Shown piece after piece: positions 47,151 through 59,991 of a DNA stretch of 64,000 nucleotides. The DNA is from Metallyticus violacea (taxonomy: Eukaryota; Arthropoda; Insecta; Mantodea; Metallyticidae), in assembly GCA_030762175.1 (NCBI GenBank), contig CM060843.1:113241369-113305368 (forward strand). The letters are read 5' to 3'. Within the stretch, counting starts at the first letter, position 1; each line of letters starts with the position of its first letter. The position numbers were made by a program, and so were the translations under genes. The notes below the pieces were generated by a model. It did not search any database, was not told the DNA's origin, and worked only from the letters and a program-made list of their open reading frames with translations.

Positions 47151-47932
47151 TAGTTCGATTTGTTGTAATCATTTTTTTAAATTTAGTACAAAGCTATTTC
47201 TTGTATTTTCTTTGATTATTTCCTTTTCCTTAGTGCCCTCTTTCAAGCGATTTGCTCAGAAATGACCTAACTGTGCTAAATGGATTAGTATTTTTGAATT
47301 TGGCGTAATACACCACAGGAACTATTCAGATAAAAAAATAGAATTATTCATAAAAATCAGAAGGTATTATATGTTCAGCCTTTGGTTTACCTCTGTGAAA
47401 TTTGCATGAAAGTAGGCACAAAACAGCCGCACTTTCCCTGCTCAGATGTGTGAAATGGACGAATGGATGAGCGTTACAATACATTCGTTCTGTGTACTGT
47501 GTTCAACTTAAGCGACGTTCCTGCCATTTATTGCAACCGGATTTCCACGTCACATGTTCACCCTGCGACTCTTGCATAAACATATTGTAACAAAGAGCCT
47601 CGATATTGACATCGGAAATATGTCAACGATATGGAAAACTGTTTGCTGTTGAAACAAATCCGGTTATGGATGCGGGGCATAGATAACAACAACCTTGTAT
47701 TCTAGCCTGCTTTCTAATGTGTGGAATCCTTCTTTTTGGCAAGTTATCGAGGTGAGGGGCCTTATCCGGTAAAAGGGCGTAGCAAAAGGGCTTTAAATAT
47801 TAATGAGGAATTAATTTAAGCATTTACTTTAAAGCTTGGAGTTTTAAGTGTGAAATAACTGAAGATAGAGCGTGTAAATATAAATAAAAAATTTAAATAT
47901 ATTCACAATTTAAAGACATTAATGCAACAAAA

Positions 47933-48042
47933 AGGAAATCTGGAAGAAACGTTAGTTAGGGAGGACGGTCCTTGTGGGAATCGAATCTCAGCCCTAGTCA
48001 CGAATCCGTACCTTTACGATCTCGGCCACCCATGGCAGTCGC
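47933..48042 (-). mobile_element. SINE-B fragment (head and start of body)
   Basis: The minus strand shows GGGTGGCCGAGATCGTAAAGG, a B-box remnant (GATTCGATTCC) and GGACCGTCCTCCCTAACTA. Similarity ends in the body, so the copy is 3'-truncated. Confidence 0.8.
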
Positions 48043-48737
48043 CGCTTTTTTGTGCGCTTCTTTGTGGTCATGTGGGAATGAACAAATTTTCTCGTCCTTA
48101 TGTACATCCGAGATATACTGATTTCATAAAACCTATAAAAATAGAGAAATCTATCACAGTGAGCAACTGTAATAAAAATGATGAACCCAAAAATGACTTA
48201 GGTGAGTTAATTTTAAAAATAGCTTTATTGCAGTGCATAAAAATTGACCAATGGTTTGATTTAACTACATATTTTGCTACATATATTTGTCATTTTATAG
48301 CTTAAATCTATGCATATTTTAGCAATTTCTACGTATAAAAAATCTAATCTTAGTCCATCCTATACAAGTAGTGAGGCATTTTTCATTCATTACGAGATAT
48401 CCATTGATATTAACACATATTAACCCGATTTAAATGTTTCATATTTTATAACAAAATATCTGTAAATATTCAGTAATAAATAAAACACTATTATTAAACA
48501 AATGTTAGAAATGGGAACAGAATTTTAAAAGGCAAATAGTTGAGGTAAATTCACACAAGATTGGATGCAAGGATAGTCTTAACGAAAAAGAGAATACTTT
48601 CGGTACTTGAGCCTTGTTCACGACTGACTTTTGTTCCGGTAGGAAAGGATGAGGAGAGAAGGCACCGGGCGGTCAGTTTTACGGGCGGTGATTCGCGGCA
48701 GCAGATGCAGGCCCCTTACATTTTTTTTCCAGACAGA

Positions 48738-49033
48738 ACACCCCGGCGCCGGTAGAGTTGTCAACCCTCTCAAAAGATTTGTTTCCATTCCAGATGCCGG
48801 GTTGAAATCCTTGCAAATCGCAAAGTCACCGTTACACTCCGCCAGTTCACCCTACCCTGGCACTTTCGATCCTTTAATAGAATCAATGGAATGAAATATA
48901 GTTCAATGAAAAATATGGAAAGTTCCAAAATCCTCCTAGCATTCGTCTAAGTGACCAGGTGAAACCACATAAAACCAAAGGTCAGGATGTCTCGCTCAAT
49001 GGAATTGAACCCGAGACCTTCCGAATGCGAACA
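48738..49033 (-). mobile_element. SINE-C copy, near full length
   Basis: On the minus strand: head with B box GGGTTCAATTCC, then CATCCTGACCTTTGGTTTTA, TGTGGTTTCACCTGG, a middle with TTTCATTCCATTGATTC and GGATCGAAAGTGCCAGGG, and an end with CCCGGCATCTGGAATGGAA. The order of blocks matches 50121-50436, which established the family. Confidence 0.75.
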
Positions 49034-50098
49034 TATAAAATTATAAGTTATCATCAACAGAAAAAGAATTGCTAAAGGTAAAAGGTAACTGCTGATTAAA
49101 GTGTTACTAACTTTTTAATTTATTATTTGTTTTACACGTTATTTTGTTTATAATGCTTATAAAGACTGAGAGATTATCAGTGAGTTTTATTAATGTATGT
49201 ACTTTCTGGTAAATTCAACTGTCCTACAAAAAACTGTGATCTGAAGAATAACTTCTGGAGTCATTGCAGTAATTCAATTCTCGCTTAGAACGAAGATTAA
49301 TTATCTGCGTTTCTAACAAGTTACAGATAGCATGGAAATAAATGCTACAGAGCTTAAACACCTGAAGCAAGGGTGGCCATCTGCATAACGGCAATCACAC
49401 TTATTGCCAGGAGATGGAATTCCACGGTAGGATTCCGGCGCTAGTAATTCGCTGTGGCATTTAGCTCTTTCCCCCTCCCTCTCGACCCATTCTTGTGGGC
49501 GCATCCATCTCTGCGGTTTGTGTTCCGTAGGGTAAATAACACCAGCACATACAAGAGTCAAGACATAAAAGCCACTACGACGACAGAAACACAGTACCAC
49601 ACATAATGCTCTCGGCCGGCCTCATTTCGGTTGATTTGTTCCCACGGATTTTCCATTAACGCGGAGAATTTCCAGCATTGGGCGATTGTGAAGGCGTTAA
49701 AGTACTGGTTGGTGGCCTTTGTCACCACTTTCTATTTATATGGAGTTGAGTAGAGAACATGAATTTCAGGCAGCTTGTTCTGTGTTCTTTTTTACTCTCC
49801 CTACCCCACGTTTTTTACGTTAAGGTCCCTACCTTGCTCACCGGTCTAGAAGCGCGATATTTTCGACTCTACTGAGGAAAGCTATTTCTCTATGAGATTT
49901 TTTCACTACCTCACCAAGCAATATTAGCATTTATTTACAAAACAGGGATAATATCTGCCTAAGTCTGGTTGTCAGTGGAAGGTTACTCTGTTAATGCGCC
50001 GAACAAGATTCGTACTTTTCTAAGTTCATTGGAAATGTGAATGTCTACCAATATGGAAATAAATAAATTCTGTTCTTGAACAGATGAAAACCACGACT

Positions 50099-50119
50099 AA
50101 GAGAGAGAGAGAGAGAGAG
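50099..50119. repeat. (GA)n microsatellite, about 10 units
   Basis: Pure GA run directly upstream of the SINE-C copy at 50121. Confidence 0.85.
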
Positions 50120-50120
50120 T

Positions 50121-50436
50121 GAAACCGAGGAGGCCGATAACGAATGAGACCAAATGCGAGAGGTTCCGGGTTCCAATCCCGTGGGCTGGCCGTCCTGACC
50201 TTGGTTTTTTTTTTTTTGTGGTTTTCCCTGGTTACTGTTGGAATAGATATTTCCATTCAACGAATTTACCCCTCTCCAATTTCATATCATTTAATTCCGT
50301 TCGTTCTGTTACAGGGTCGAAAGGACAAGGTAAGCTGGCGCGGTGTGATTATGGCTTGTGCTTTAGGAAGATTTCTGCCTCGGCATCTGGAATGGAAGCA
50401 GACCTTCCGAGGGACCCTAACAACCCGGGGCAGGGT
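50121..50436 (+). mobile_element. SINE-C copy, near full length
   Basis: The head has GGAGGCCGATAACGAATGAG and B box GGGTTCCAATCCC. TGGCCGTCCTGACCTTGG, a T run, GTGGTTTTCCCTGG, then GGGTCGAAAGGACAAGG, CCTCGGCATCTGGAATGGAA and CAACCCGGGGCAGGG follow. SINE-A copy 8 begins a few bases downstream. Confidence 0.75.
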
Positions 50437-50448
50437 GGTTTATGTGGT

Positions 50449-50724
50449 GTTCTGGTGGTGTAGGGTGTTCACACTTACCTTCTAAACCCAAGATCGACGG
50501 TTCGATTCCGGCCAGGACAATGGATTTTTTCGGGGATAAAATTCCTAAATATGGCTTCCTTCGGAAGGGAAGTAAAGCCGTGGAACCCGTGTCGTACATT
50601 TACGGCACGATAAAGAACCTCAAGACTGGAAAAAGAGGCCTCTGAGCAGAATTTTTGGCCGTTTTGCGCCCTGATTTAATGGGACACTGATGACCTTACA
50701 TGTTAAAGAGAGTCTGCAAATAAA
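50449..50724 (+). mobile_element. SINE-A copy 8, near full length
   Basis: The head TTCTGGTGGTGTAGGGTGTT, B box GGTTCGATTCC, ATGGATTTTTTCGGGG, TTCCTTCGGAAGGGAAG and the tail ATGTTAAAGAGAGTC are present. Abuts SINE-C. Confidence 0.92.
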
Positions 50725-53611
50725 CCGAATAAAAAAGGATCTGGAAATATGTTAGGGACACAGTCTGTTTCCGCGCAGTCGCTGCCAGTAGATCCTGGCT
50801 GCCCGGTGTCTCCCTCACCACATTGCATCCTCCCGGAAGTGCCACCATCGGGAATATAGGCACAAAGAATCAGCCGTGAATGACATGCTCCGTTCCATAT
50901 CGGTAAAACGGTTGATTTGTTATATCTTTTCCCTCCGCTTTGCGTTTCATATTTTATGTGAGCACACCCAAACTTGAATCGACAAAAGTATAAATAAATA
51001 TATTTAATTAATTGTAAAGTACTGAAAAACCACTGCTTCCAACTCTTCACATATAACGATTAACCGTTTTCCCCAAAAATACATACCATTTTCCCATTGC
51101 GATAAAATCGCCACCTGTACGAAAACCGAAATCAAGAACCATAACATGTTCATAATACTACTTAGAGCACAAAGTACCACAAGCTTATAAAAGTTTAACG
51201 CTTTCTTCCTCTAAACTAGGAAGAGAAACACTGTAAACAGCTCCATTTGCAAAACCAGCCATAAAATCTGAGCATAATTAGAAAGAAAAAGAACCTTGAC
51301 TTGGCTGATGGCGTCACAACGCCAGTGGACTCGCGTTAACAGAAAAGTATCCGCTTGAGTTAAAAATAAATGGATGGTGAATAAGGAGGTTAAAGAATAT
51401 GCAAAAATGTGCAGAGTAAACCTTGGTCAATATAATTAAAATATTGTAAAGTATGCTTTTGTTCATAGTTCTTGGCTAGTGTAATGACCAGTTACAAAGT
51501 CATAGCCTTATGCACAATCGCGAACTTTTTCGTGCACTTACAGCTGCTTTTGATGAAGTTAACAGAGCGAAATAATGGAACTCTTTCTCCTTTTAAACCA
51601 TTTTAATGTAACCTAATGGCAATGTCTTAAACAAAGCTTAACATATAAAGGCCGGGGTAGCTTTCGTATTTCGTTGCTGTTTTTATTAATAAGTATCATC
51701 TTTAATAATGAACAACTTTAACAAGGGGTAAATAAATTTAAAGAACAGAATAAATAATGCAAATTTTAAATATTGTTTAATATTACCATTTACACTAGTG
51801 AAACATGGAAAGTGGGACACGATTAAACTCTTTACATGTTTAATGAAATACCTTTTGTACTAGGAAAAATTAGCAAATTGTTTTTATCGTATTTGTTTAT
51901 TTACTCCTTTGTTTTGTTTAAAATTAATGGAACTTATTTACAGAGTATAATACAAAATCTTCGCTATACAGAACAAGATCAACATTAGCCACTTTATTTT
52001 AAAAATCTGTTGCCTTTCTTTTCTATTAGAATATTACAAGATAAACTTTCTGCATGCCCTAGGTTCCTTCAATTTTTAGTTCACGGCTTGTGAAGTTTAA
52101 AAAGAAGAAGAAGAAGAAAGGAATAGTCTATTTCTGATGCATAGATTTTGTTCACGTCAACAGCATGAATTATTATTTTGAGATCTCAAATAGAACACTC
52201 TTTGGAACGACGGCTATAAGCCTATTTTGTGAAAAAACATATTTGAATGGACATTACAATTTTTTTTTTTTAAATGGCACCATGTCATGACGACTGCCTG
52301 CCGGTATTTGTATAATTTATTATTACCTTCAGTTTTACGTATGAACAAAGCTATACTGCCCTTCACTAAAGAACGCTTGTTTGCGTTTTACTTATCGGGC
52401 AGTTAATGAACGTGTGGAAAAAAGCGAAAAGCAATAATCTTTATCTACTATTTAGCGACTAATTTTTCTCATACTATTACTTTATCTGAAAGCAAAATAA
52501 TGAAAGCAAGATAGAGGACATGTAATTTGTAGCAGGGCAACTTCAAGAAGTATTGTTGATACCAAGATTTTGAATTTTTTCTTCATCTTTTTGACCATCT
52601 TTGTTTCACATGTTCTTCATCAGCCATTCGCCTTTCCCCTCATTGCGTGCATCATAAACTTTAGGTAAACTATCAGTTGCTCTACAAAAGTATCTTCAAC
52701 ATTTGCTTCATTGTAATTTGTTTATTTATTTATTTTGACCGTTTTCTATGATTCACTCACTACTGCAATTTACCTTATGACATCCCTAAGTCAAATATCA
52801 GCTTAGAGCCTATATCAAGTGGTGAAAGACTGTCCAATTCGTAAACATTTTTTTAATGTTATGTACGTATTCTCTTATGACGTAATACATTATCCTTTAG
52901 TTACAATCCTTGTCCACTCACAAGGTTCATCTTCGCTCTTCCTTTGATATGTCGACGGTCTCTTCTAAACTTGTTTCGTGCCGATATCACTTAATTTCAT
53001 ATTATTCAATCGCGAAGATGGTATGCCAGTTATGCTACCATTGTGCAGGTGTGTGCCAAACACCTGTTCCTCCCTCCCTTCCCCGTCTAAACCACGTTAT
53101 AATCTAGCGTCTAAGTCCTTTCTTTCGATTGGTTGAGACGAGCAAGGAACTTTCAAGAAAAGCGATGACGTTAGAACTTTATGCTTGGGCTTTATGCTCG
53201 CCTTTTCTGCTTTCAGCGGGAGCACTGAGTTCAAGCGCTTCAGATCGTTTGGCTAGTAGTTCTCAATCCTCAGGTTTGGCTCAGTGATCAAGCAACATGC
53301 AAGTTTAATAGTTTCAATTTTAATTTTCTTTAATTTAATATTGTGATAATTTTTATTCAATTGTATCGCATTTTAATCTTTATCTACATTTGTAAATCAG
53401 AGGCAAGCACATATTAATACGAAAGTTTTTTCCTTTTATTTCGGATAAAGTGCTTAGTCATGCAAATATATTGCTGTGTTGATAAATAATGGAAGCATGC
53501 TTGTTCATGTTATTTATTATAATAAAGTAAAATGTTACACAAATTACTTCTCCGTACTTGAAAACTACCATTTTCTGGCCACGTTCTGATTGCTTTTCTT
53601 AGCATGCTTTC

Positions 53612-53720
53612 ACCGGCATGAGTTACCGAGGTCGTTAAGGCGCGAACTCAGCGGGAGGACTGGGGCTCGAATCCCGCCAGGACGGTCCTCCCTGACTGAG
53701 ATTTTTTCCAGCTTTCCTGC
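53612..53720 (+). mobile_element. SINE-B fragment (head and start of body)
   Basis: ACCGAGGTCGTTAAGGCGC, a B box (GGCTCGAATCC), CCAGGACGGTCCTCCCTGAC and TTTTTTCCAGCTTTCCT are present; the copy then stops. Confidence 0.85.
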
Positions 53721-54373
53721 ACGGCAGTGCATTTTATGTGGAATAGTTTATGAACAATAAATTGTATTTCACCTTCCATAACGAAAAATATTATCAATCT
53801 CCATATACTCCTTCCCCAATGGTCACAGGGCCATAAAAGTATCCAGCAGCAGTCTCAACAGCCATTCAGCAGAAACCAATCGTCTGAGAGGTAGAAATAA
53901 CATTATCCCGGAGATTCCATATAACCTCTCAAAAGTTCCTTTTTCCAAATCCTCCATTACATATTTAATTATTTCCTCACCGCATTTTCATTAATACCGC
54001 TGCAATATGCAACCTTACTTTAAACTACGTGTGCACTTTATAGTCTTTATAAATATAGAAAATTTGAAATGTAGCTCTTTTCTATGAGTGCTTTTTTATT
54101 AAATTTTTTTTTATACATTTAATGATTCCGTTTATATAAATTAAATTTATAAAGTTATTTCACCGGATAATAGAGTTTCTTTTAGACCTATGCCATTCTG
54201 AAATAAGTTTGCATATTCTTTAATAAAGTTTTGTAACCTCATTTATTTACTTTTTACTCCCACGTAACTCAATTCAGTTTTTTTTCCTCTATAGTCTAAA
54301 TATTTTATTTAGTTTCAGGACACGTGCTATTTATAATAGACACAAAAACTACAAATTAGCAGTTATAGCTTAC

Positions 54374-54516
54374 CTCTTGCTCTGTGAAAGGATCACTATC
54401 ACCCCAGAAAATGGCTACCGGTGCTGTGATCTTGGTCACTTGATACTCCACTGGGGCGGATCTTTTATACAATTTCATATTGCCTTCCTGTCCATGATCA
54501 TACTTTGAAAACTTCC
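54374..54516 (-). CDS. Acid lipase, penultimate coding exon
   Basis: The acceptor TTTTTACTTTCAG is followed by two bases completing a codon from the missing upstream exon (probably Gly, giving SGKF), then 47 codons: KFSKYDHGQEGNMKLYKRSA, PVEYQVTKITAPVAIFWGDS, DPFTEQE. The donor is GTAAGC in phase 0. KFxxYDxGxxxNxxxY and ITAPVAxxxGxxD are family landmarks; an Asp of the GDSD motif aligns with the catalytic Asp of acid lipases. Upstream exons, with the GHSxG nucleophile elbow, must lie beyond 54516 and were not found before 64000, so the gene is probably cut by the window edge and has further long introns. Confidence 0.93.
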
Positions 54517-55138
54517 CTGAAAGTAAAAAAGGCACATTAAATATAAAATAATAATCAAGGTCTACTCGTAACTAAATTATTTGCTTGAATGTCGAAAAAT
54601 TGACGAATTGTGTTGAAACAATTTATGTAATTTTTGTGTGATAAGCTAATCTACCACTTTCTTTAGAGGTAAAAGGCAAACTAAATTAGCAACCCATAAT
54701 TGCAAGAAGATATGAGGAGAATGCTACTTTTGCTATTTAACGTTATTAACATCTCGATAGATATCTTTCTGTAGCACTTTTATGCTTATTTTGCGCAGAA
54801 ATTATAAGTCAAAAACCTTTTGTAAATAGTACATAACAATTTGAATTCAATCAACTATTTACACAATTCAGATTATGTACTTTATTCTATTTTATTTACT
54901 TCTATATTGCACCTTCTATATTCACAGGTTAGGAGTGTTTTGTACACAGAAATAAAATATAAAAGCAAATCGGAAAATGAAGATTTGTTTCAGGGGAAAC
55001 CTCCCCTTTTATTACCAATTGCTTTGACTACTGCAGCACATCTCGATAACATGGAGTTATGAGTGCAATTTTCAGTCACATTTTCTTCTTATTGGGGTAG
55101 ATTCTTGTTCAAAGACGTTTGCTTATCCAACTCCTGCA

Positions 55139-55203
<65 letters not shown>
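55139..55203. repeat. (TTA)n microsatellite, about 21 units
   Basis: Uninterrupted trinucleotide run next to the tail of SINE-B copy 6, so it may have grown from the SINE 3' end. Confidence 0.95.
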
Positions 55204-55205
<2 letters not shown>

Positions 55206-55220
55206 TGTTCACTTATTTTA

Positions 55221-55487
55221 TAGTGTTTAACGCCCATTTTCACTACCGAAGCACTACAACCTGTTAACACTGATGATATACGAGATGAAATGATACATGG
55301 GTAAAGGATTTTTTTTTGGAAGGAAATGTCCCGACCTAGGTGCAGGGTACTTCTCCGGCATTTGCCATTTATGAGGACTGAGGAAAACCTGGAAAATACC
55401 CCAATCAGACAGGATGGTCCTGGCGGGAATCGAATTCCGAAACTCCCGCTCACGAGACCGCTTCTTAACGATCTCTGTCACCCGTTA
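55221..55487 (-). mobile_element. SINE-B copy 6, full length
   Basis: The minus-strand head is damaged in the A box (GGTGACAGAGATCGTTAAGA). B box, CCATCCTGTCTGATTGGGG, the middle CCTCAGTCCTCATAAATGG and the tail GGGCGTTAAACACTA are recognisable. The (TTA)n run follows the tail. Confidence 0.88.
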
Positions 55488-56906
55488 GTGTAATATTTAC
55501 TTATGCTACATATTCGTTCTTGCATTAGGTATCATATTGTCTTCTTGTTCCATAGGTCGATGATAGGACCATTTGGAGTTACAATCTCACTTTATGATGT
55601 TCTCCTCCCTAACATTCTTATCACGGCTGCTAAGCGACTAAGAAACATTGACGTTTAGTCCTTGATATTCTTCTAGATCATTCTGTATTGCTTGCTTATG
55701 CTGATTTTTCTGGACCAGCTTCTGACGGCCTTAGGATGATTCTATTAGCCAACCAACTCAGGGATTGTTTTCTTCGCTTTTTCTGAAGGTGAAACCTCAC
55801 ACATACGAGTTGTTGAGAGAATCAAAACTTTTGTAACGCTGCGTTTGGCTTTCACTAAGAACATCTGCTTTAATGATATTCACGTATGCTCATTTACTGA
55901 ACCCACCCCTGATGAAATCTAATAGTTAAAATTAATCTTTACCAGAAAAAGTACAGGAACAGAAACTGAGAAATTGATCTTGAATGGCATAGTCTTCTAG
56001 CATTTTTGCTGCAATTTTTATTCTAATATTCCATTCATTTCAGCAAAACATCTTTTAAATTGTTGAGAAAAAATAAAACTTCTGATAATACTTCTAAATT
56101 CTTAACAATATTTTATTTTGCGTTCACGACTTACAAAACATGTATTGACAAGTACTGAATTGAAATTAATATAACATATTACTTAGCACTGAAATGTAGT
56201 GGTGTGCTGGTACCATCAATTCATTCGTTTTTGTTTCTACTTACACATAAGCGGCAAATAGAAATGCTATAACACAGAATACTATATTTTTTAATTTGTG
56301 AGATGAAGTTCTAAAAGAAGGATGTATACATATACCTACATAAGTTTTGGAAAGAATAATAATCATTGTAATCAACCCATTCATTCAATATTCAAAGTGA
56401 TTTTGAGAAGCGTAGAAAATAAAATCGTTCTAAATTTATCATAACATTTAACTCTAAAATACGCTCGAGAAACCAAATACAAGTTTTGCCTTTATAAACG
56501 GCGCGAAATGCAGGAAAAACTTTTGCAAAAACTGAATTAATATTTAAGGGACATGGAAATTGGCTGACTTTCGCTGACATATCTAAATGGAGGCTGCAAG
56601 TAGCATTGGATAATTTTGTTCTGATTTTTTGAAAGATTGCGCAAACAACACGAGTACTACGATGATACGTTTCCTTGGCAAGGTAATCGTGTTAATTGAA
56701 CAGTCTCTGCCCATGAAGTTTTTTTAGTGGAAAAGGCTCTTTATACTGGTTCCTTCATTTACATTCTTTTCTGTTCTGTATTAGCTCAAAAGAAACGAAG
56801 AAAGAACAAATGCTTCTTTCGTTCTTAATACTAAACCGAATTAAAATTTTTTAGATATTCTGTGTGTGGGAAATCGTTATTTGTTGATTCCTTTTGTCTT
56901 CTTTGA

Positions 56907-57157
56907 ATAGTGTTTAACGCCCTTTTGAGGCATCAGAAATGGTGGACACGGATGATATATGAAATAAAATAACAAATTGGAAAGGATATTTTTTTTTAGA
57001 AAGAATGCATACTAGGCCTAAGTTTAGGGTTCCCGGCATTTATAAGGACTGAGGAAAACCCACAAAAATCTAAATTAAGGAGGACGGTCCTGGTGCGAAT
57101 CGAACCCCAGACGTCGCGCTCATGAGTCCACGTCTTAATGAATTCAGCTACCCCTGT
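56907..57157 (-). mobile_element. SINE-B copy 7, worn
   Basis: Head GGGTAGCTGAATTCATTAAG, B box GGTTCGATTC, GGACCGTCCTCCTTAATTT and the tail GGGCGTTAAACACTA on the minus strand, with a deletion in the CTACAGAGGCACC zone. Confidence 0.85.
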
Positions 57158-58817
57158 GTCTTTAAGTTTCTATTGACTGATGCAGATGTTTGAATAATTC
57201 ATATTCCATTGCAGTCAATTACGCAATTAAAACATTGTTTCTATTCTTGGTGCAATTATTACTATTTTCTGTTTTACATATTACTTATTCTTTATTTACA
57301 TAGTGATCATATATGTCTATTGATCTGTTGTAAATTGACTTACGCTTGATGTTTTTACAAGTTTAATGCTCTAAGAAAAAGTCTGAATCCCGAATTTCGG
57401 CATTATGACTGCATCTAAACGCACTTTTCTAAGGGTGTGTTTGAAATTTTAAATCAAAATAAAAACAACGGCGCCTTCCTTAAATATGCTTACTTTTATA
57501 TGAAAATTACTAGGTTTGAGAACACTGATATTTGGATTGCGAGTGCAAACATTAAAAAAATAAATAAATAAAAATAAAAGTCATATGTTCTGGGTTCAAA
57601 AAAATCCAGCGATTTCTCTGTGTTTAAAATTTTAAGTATAAATTGAACTAAATTTGCATTATTTGACTTGGAATCAGTCATAGCTAATATTTTGTCTTCC
57701 AATTAAAAAAAAGTATTTATTCTGACCTCCATTTTAAGTTGACTAATTTATATAATGCCAAAATAAAATTAATATAAAATTAATTAATAAGTAGTATTTA
57801 CCGTAAAGCGAAAATGTGACAAAAATTAATAAACGGAGTTTATACCGGGATTTTTTTATAAATATTGTACGCTCAAGGGGCCTTTTACGCTTTTTAAAAA
57901 ATTTATGCAGTCTTACCTTATAGAAGTTATTGCAGTTGTCATCGTTTCTGTGTTAATTTAACATGTAACAAACAAATATATTCTGAATGACACGATTAAG
58001 TTCGGCCACAACAATGTTTCTAATTTCATTGCTAATGTTTTCCTTCACATTTCCATAGCCCCATTTGTTATATTTTCAGGGGTAATTCATTGGCAGATGT
58101 TCAAGATGTGCCGATGTTTTCTATCTTTTTTCGTTTGGTTCGTGAATCAATGAATTCAAATGTTTGTACAATATCGTAATTGTAATTTTAGAAGAGGCAG
58201 TTTATCACGCAAACATACTACGAGATAATTTATATTTAAAATAACAGTTACACACAAACTTGCTTTGCTCTAGATCCAAATGCCTAGCCACCCTCTAGTA
58301 AATGTACAATGGCGTAGAAAATAAGGTCTAAGAATATGACATGAAGTAGAACTGTTGGCTGCAGTTCCTCTAGTACGCTAGACATGACACCCAGTGATAG
58401 GAGACAAGGTTTATAACTAAAATCCAGTATTATTTTCACTTATAACTTATTTATTAGAATATTTTGAACGTTTGAATATTTAAAACTGTAGAGAATTGTG
58501 AAACTGTCAGGGTTTCCCTGATTTTAGCAGCAGAGTGGTTTGTTGTTTGTTCATGATTAGTATAGACCTTTTGACTCTCATAGGTTAATCAACAAAATGT
58601 TAATTAATTTAAATAAACAGCAATATTAGACCAAAAACGTCACAAAATATTCTTAAGAGCATTTTCTTTCGGTTTGTTAGTTGTACGTGCATAAAAGCGT
58701 CTTTAGAACTTTTGCTATCGGTCCTCATATTACGCCATTGCATTTAGCAGAACTTTATTTGTAGAATTTCGCCATAAGAAACCACGTTTATCTTCACTTC
58801 CTATTATTTGTTATTTG

Positions 58818-59075
58818 GTTTATTTAAGGACGCTCCTTAACATCTCTGGTCATTAGCATCCCATTTAATTCGAGGCGTGAAATGGGCAATAAAATTTGCT
58901 CAGAGACCCCTTCCTTCAGGCCTGAGGTTCTTTTACGAGTCGTAAATCTGAGACATGGTCCAATGGTTTTACTTCCCTTCCAAATGAAACCATACTTAGG
59001 ATTTTACGTGTGTTTGAACCCCGGAACTTGGGTGTAGAGCGCAAGTATGGTTGTCACTAAACCACCAGAATTGAC
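58818..59075 (-). mobile_element. SINE-A copy 9, worn
   Basis: The minus strand has the head remnant TTCTGGTGGTTTAGTGACAACC, a loss around the B-box/ATGGATTTTTTCGG zone, GGAAGGGAAGTAAAACC, GGTCTCTGAGCAAATTTT and the tail GATGTTAAGGAGCGTCC. Confidence 0.88.
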
Positions 59076-59967
59076 TCTACTTTCTTTTAATTTATCATTT
59101 ATAAGTTCTGGCGCGGAAAGGGTTGCGTTGTTCTGTCTCTTTAAACTACACATTTAAGCATAAAAAGGACACATGTGGAATGAAATTGCTCCATATATTT
59201 GTATAATATTGTCAGAAATCCATCGCTATAAGGTGTTAGATAACTTAGTTGTCAAGAGTTTTAATTCCCCTTTAGAACATATCTTTTCCTTCACTTTGCA
59301 TAGAGAACACCATGTATTTTATGATGGAAGTAACAGGAAAGTGCCAGTAATAATTATAAACTACCGCTACATTACATTTGCAATAATATTACTTTATGTA
59401 TTTATTAACTGCTTCCCACAGTACTTACATATTAGCATGTGAATTCTTTAATTCCTAGCATACTATGAGTTGTGGCATGTATGTGTGAATTATTTGAAGG
59501 ACTCTGTTGCAATCGAACATTGATAGATCAATCTGTAACGAAATCTTATGCTCGTCTTGGGGGAATCGGTGATTACCCATTCATATGATTTTAGGATAAT
59601 AATGGCTGCCATAAGTATATTTACAACATAATACATATTTATCATCCATTTTGAGGAACCACTCTAAAAAGTAATTATGAAAAACAGCCAATAAAAAGCT
59701 CTCTTGATTCCATAACTGTAACCTGGAACTAAGCAGCTCAGATTCGTTTTTTGACACTTCTAGTGCACCCATAAAATAATCAAATGTATTCGGGGGTTTT
59801 TAATGAAAATGCTATTCATTTGTTGCCGTCAAAAAGCATGATCAATAAGTTATGCAGGTTCTCATAATCTCGAGCTTCATTAAACCAAGGAATAAAATTC
59901 TGATACATTTATTTCTTTTTCTAATAGATTTTTTCATTGGAGGCGTCATATATATAGCAGATTTCAT

Positions 59968-59991
59968 AAAAAAAAAAAAAAAAAAAAAAAA
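59968..59991. repeat. Poly-A run of about 23
   Basis: Homopolymer with no recognisable retroelement immediately upstream. Confidence 0.85.

Larger units (their letters stand above)
43499..54373 (-). other. Lipase intron of 10.9 kb, filled with SINEs and relics
   Basis: Lies between the two lipase exons. It holds SINE-A, -B and -C copies, a Tc1/mariner-group relic and the interrupted gene relic at 45480-46225. Stretches 47151-47932, 49034-50099 and 50725-53611 contain nothing I can name; 49400-49700 and 50750-50930 are GC-richer but show no recognisable protein. A plus-strand frame at 52910-53107 is unsupported. Confidence 0.6.

Noticed and set aside
55500..55950. Possible LINE C-terminal fragment on the minus strand
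   Set aside because: Only a vague RxGRP-like pattern; no ordered series of motifs.
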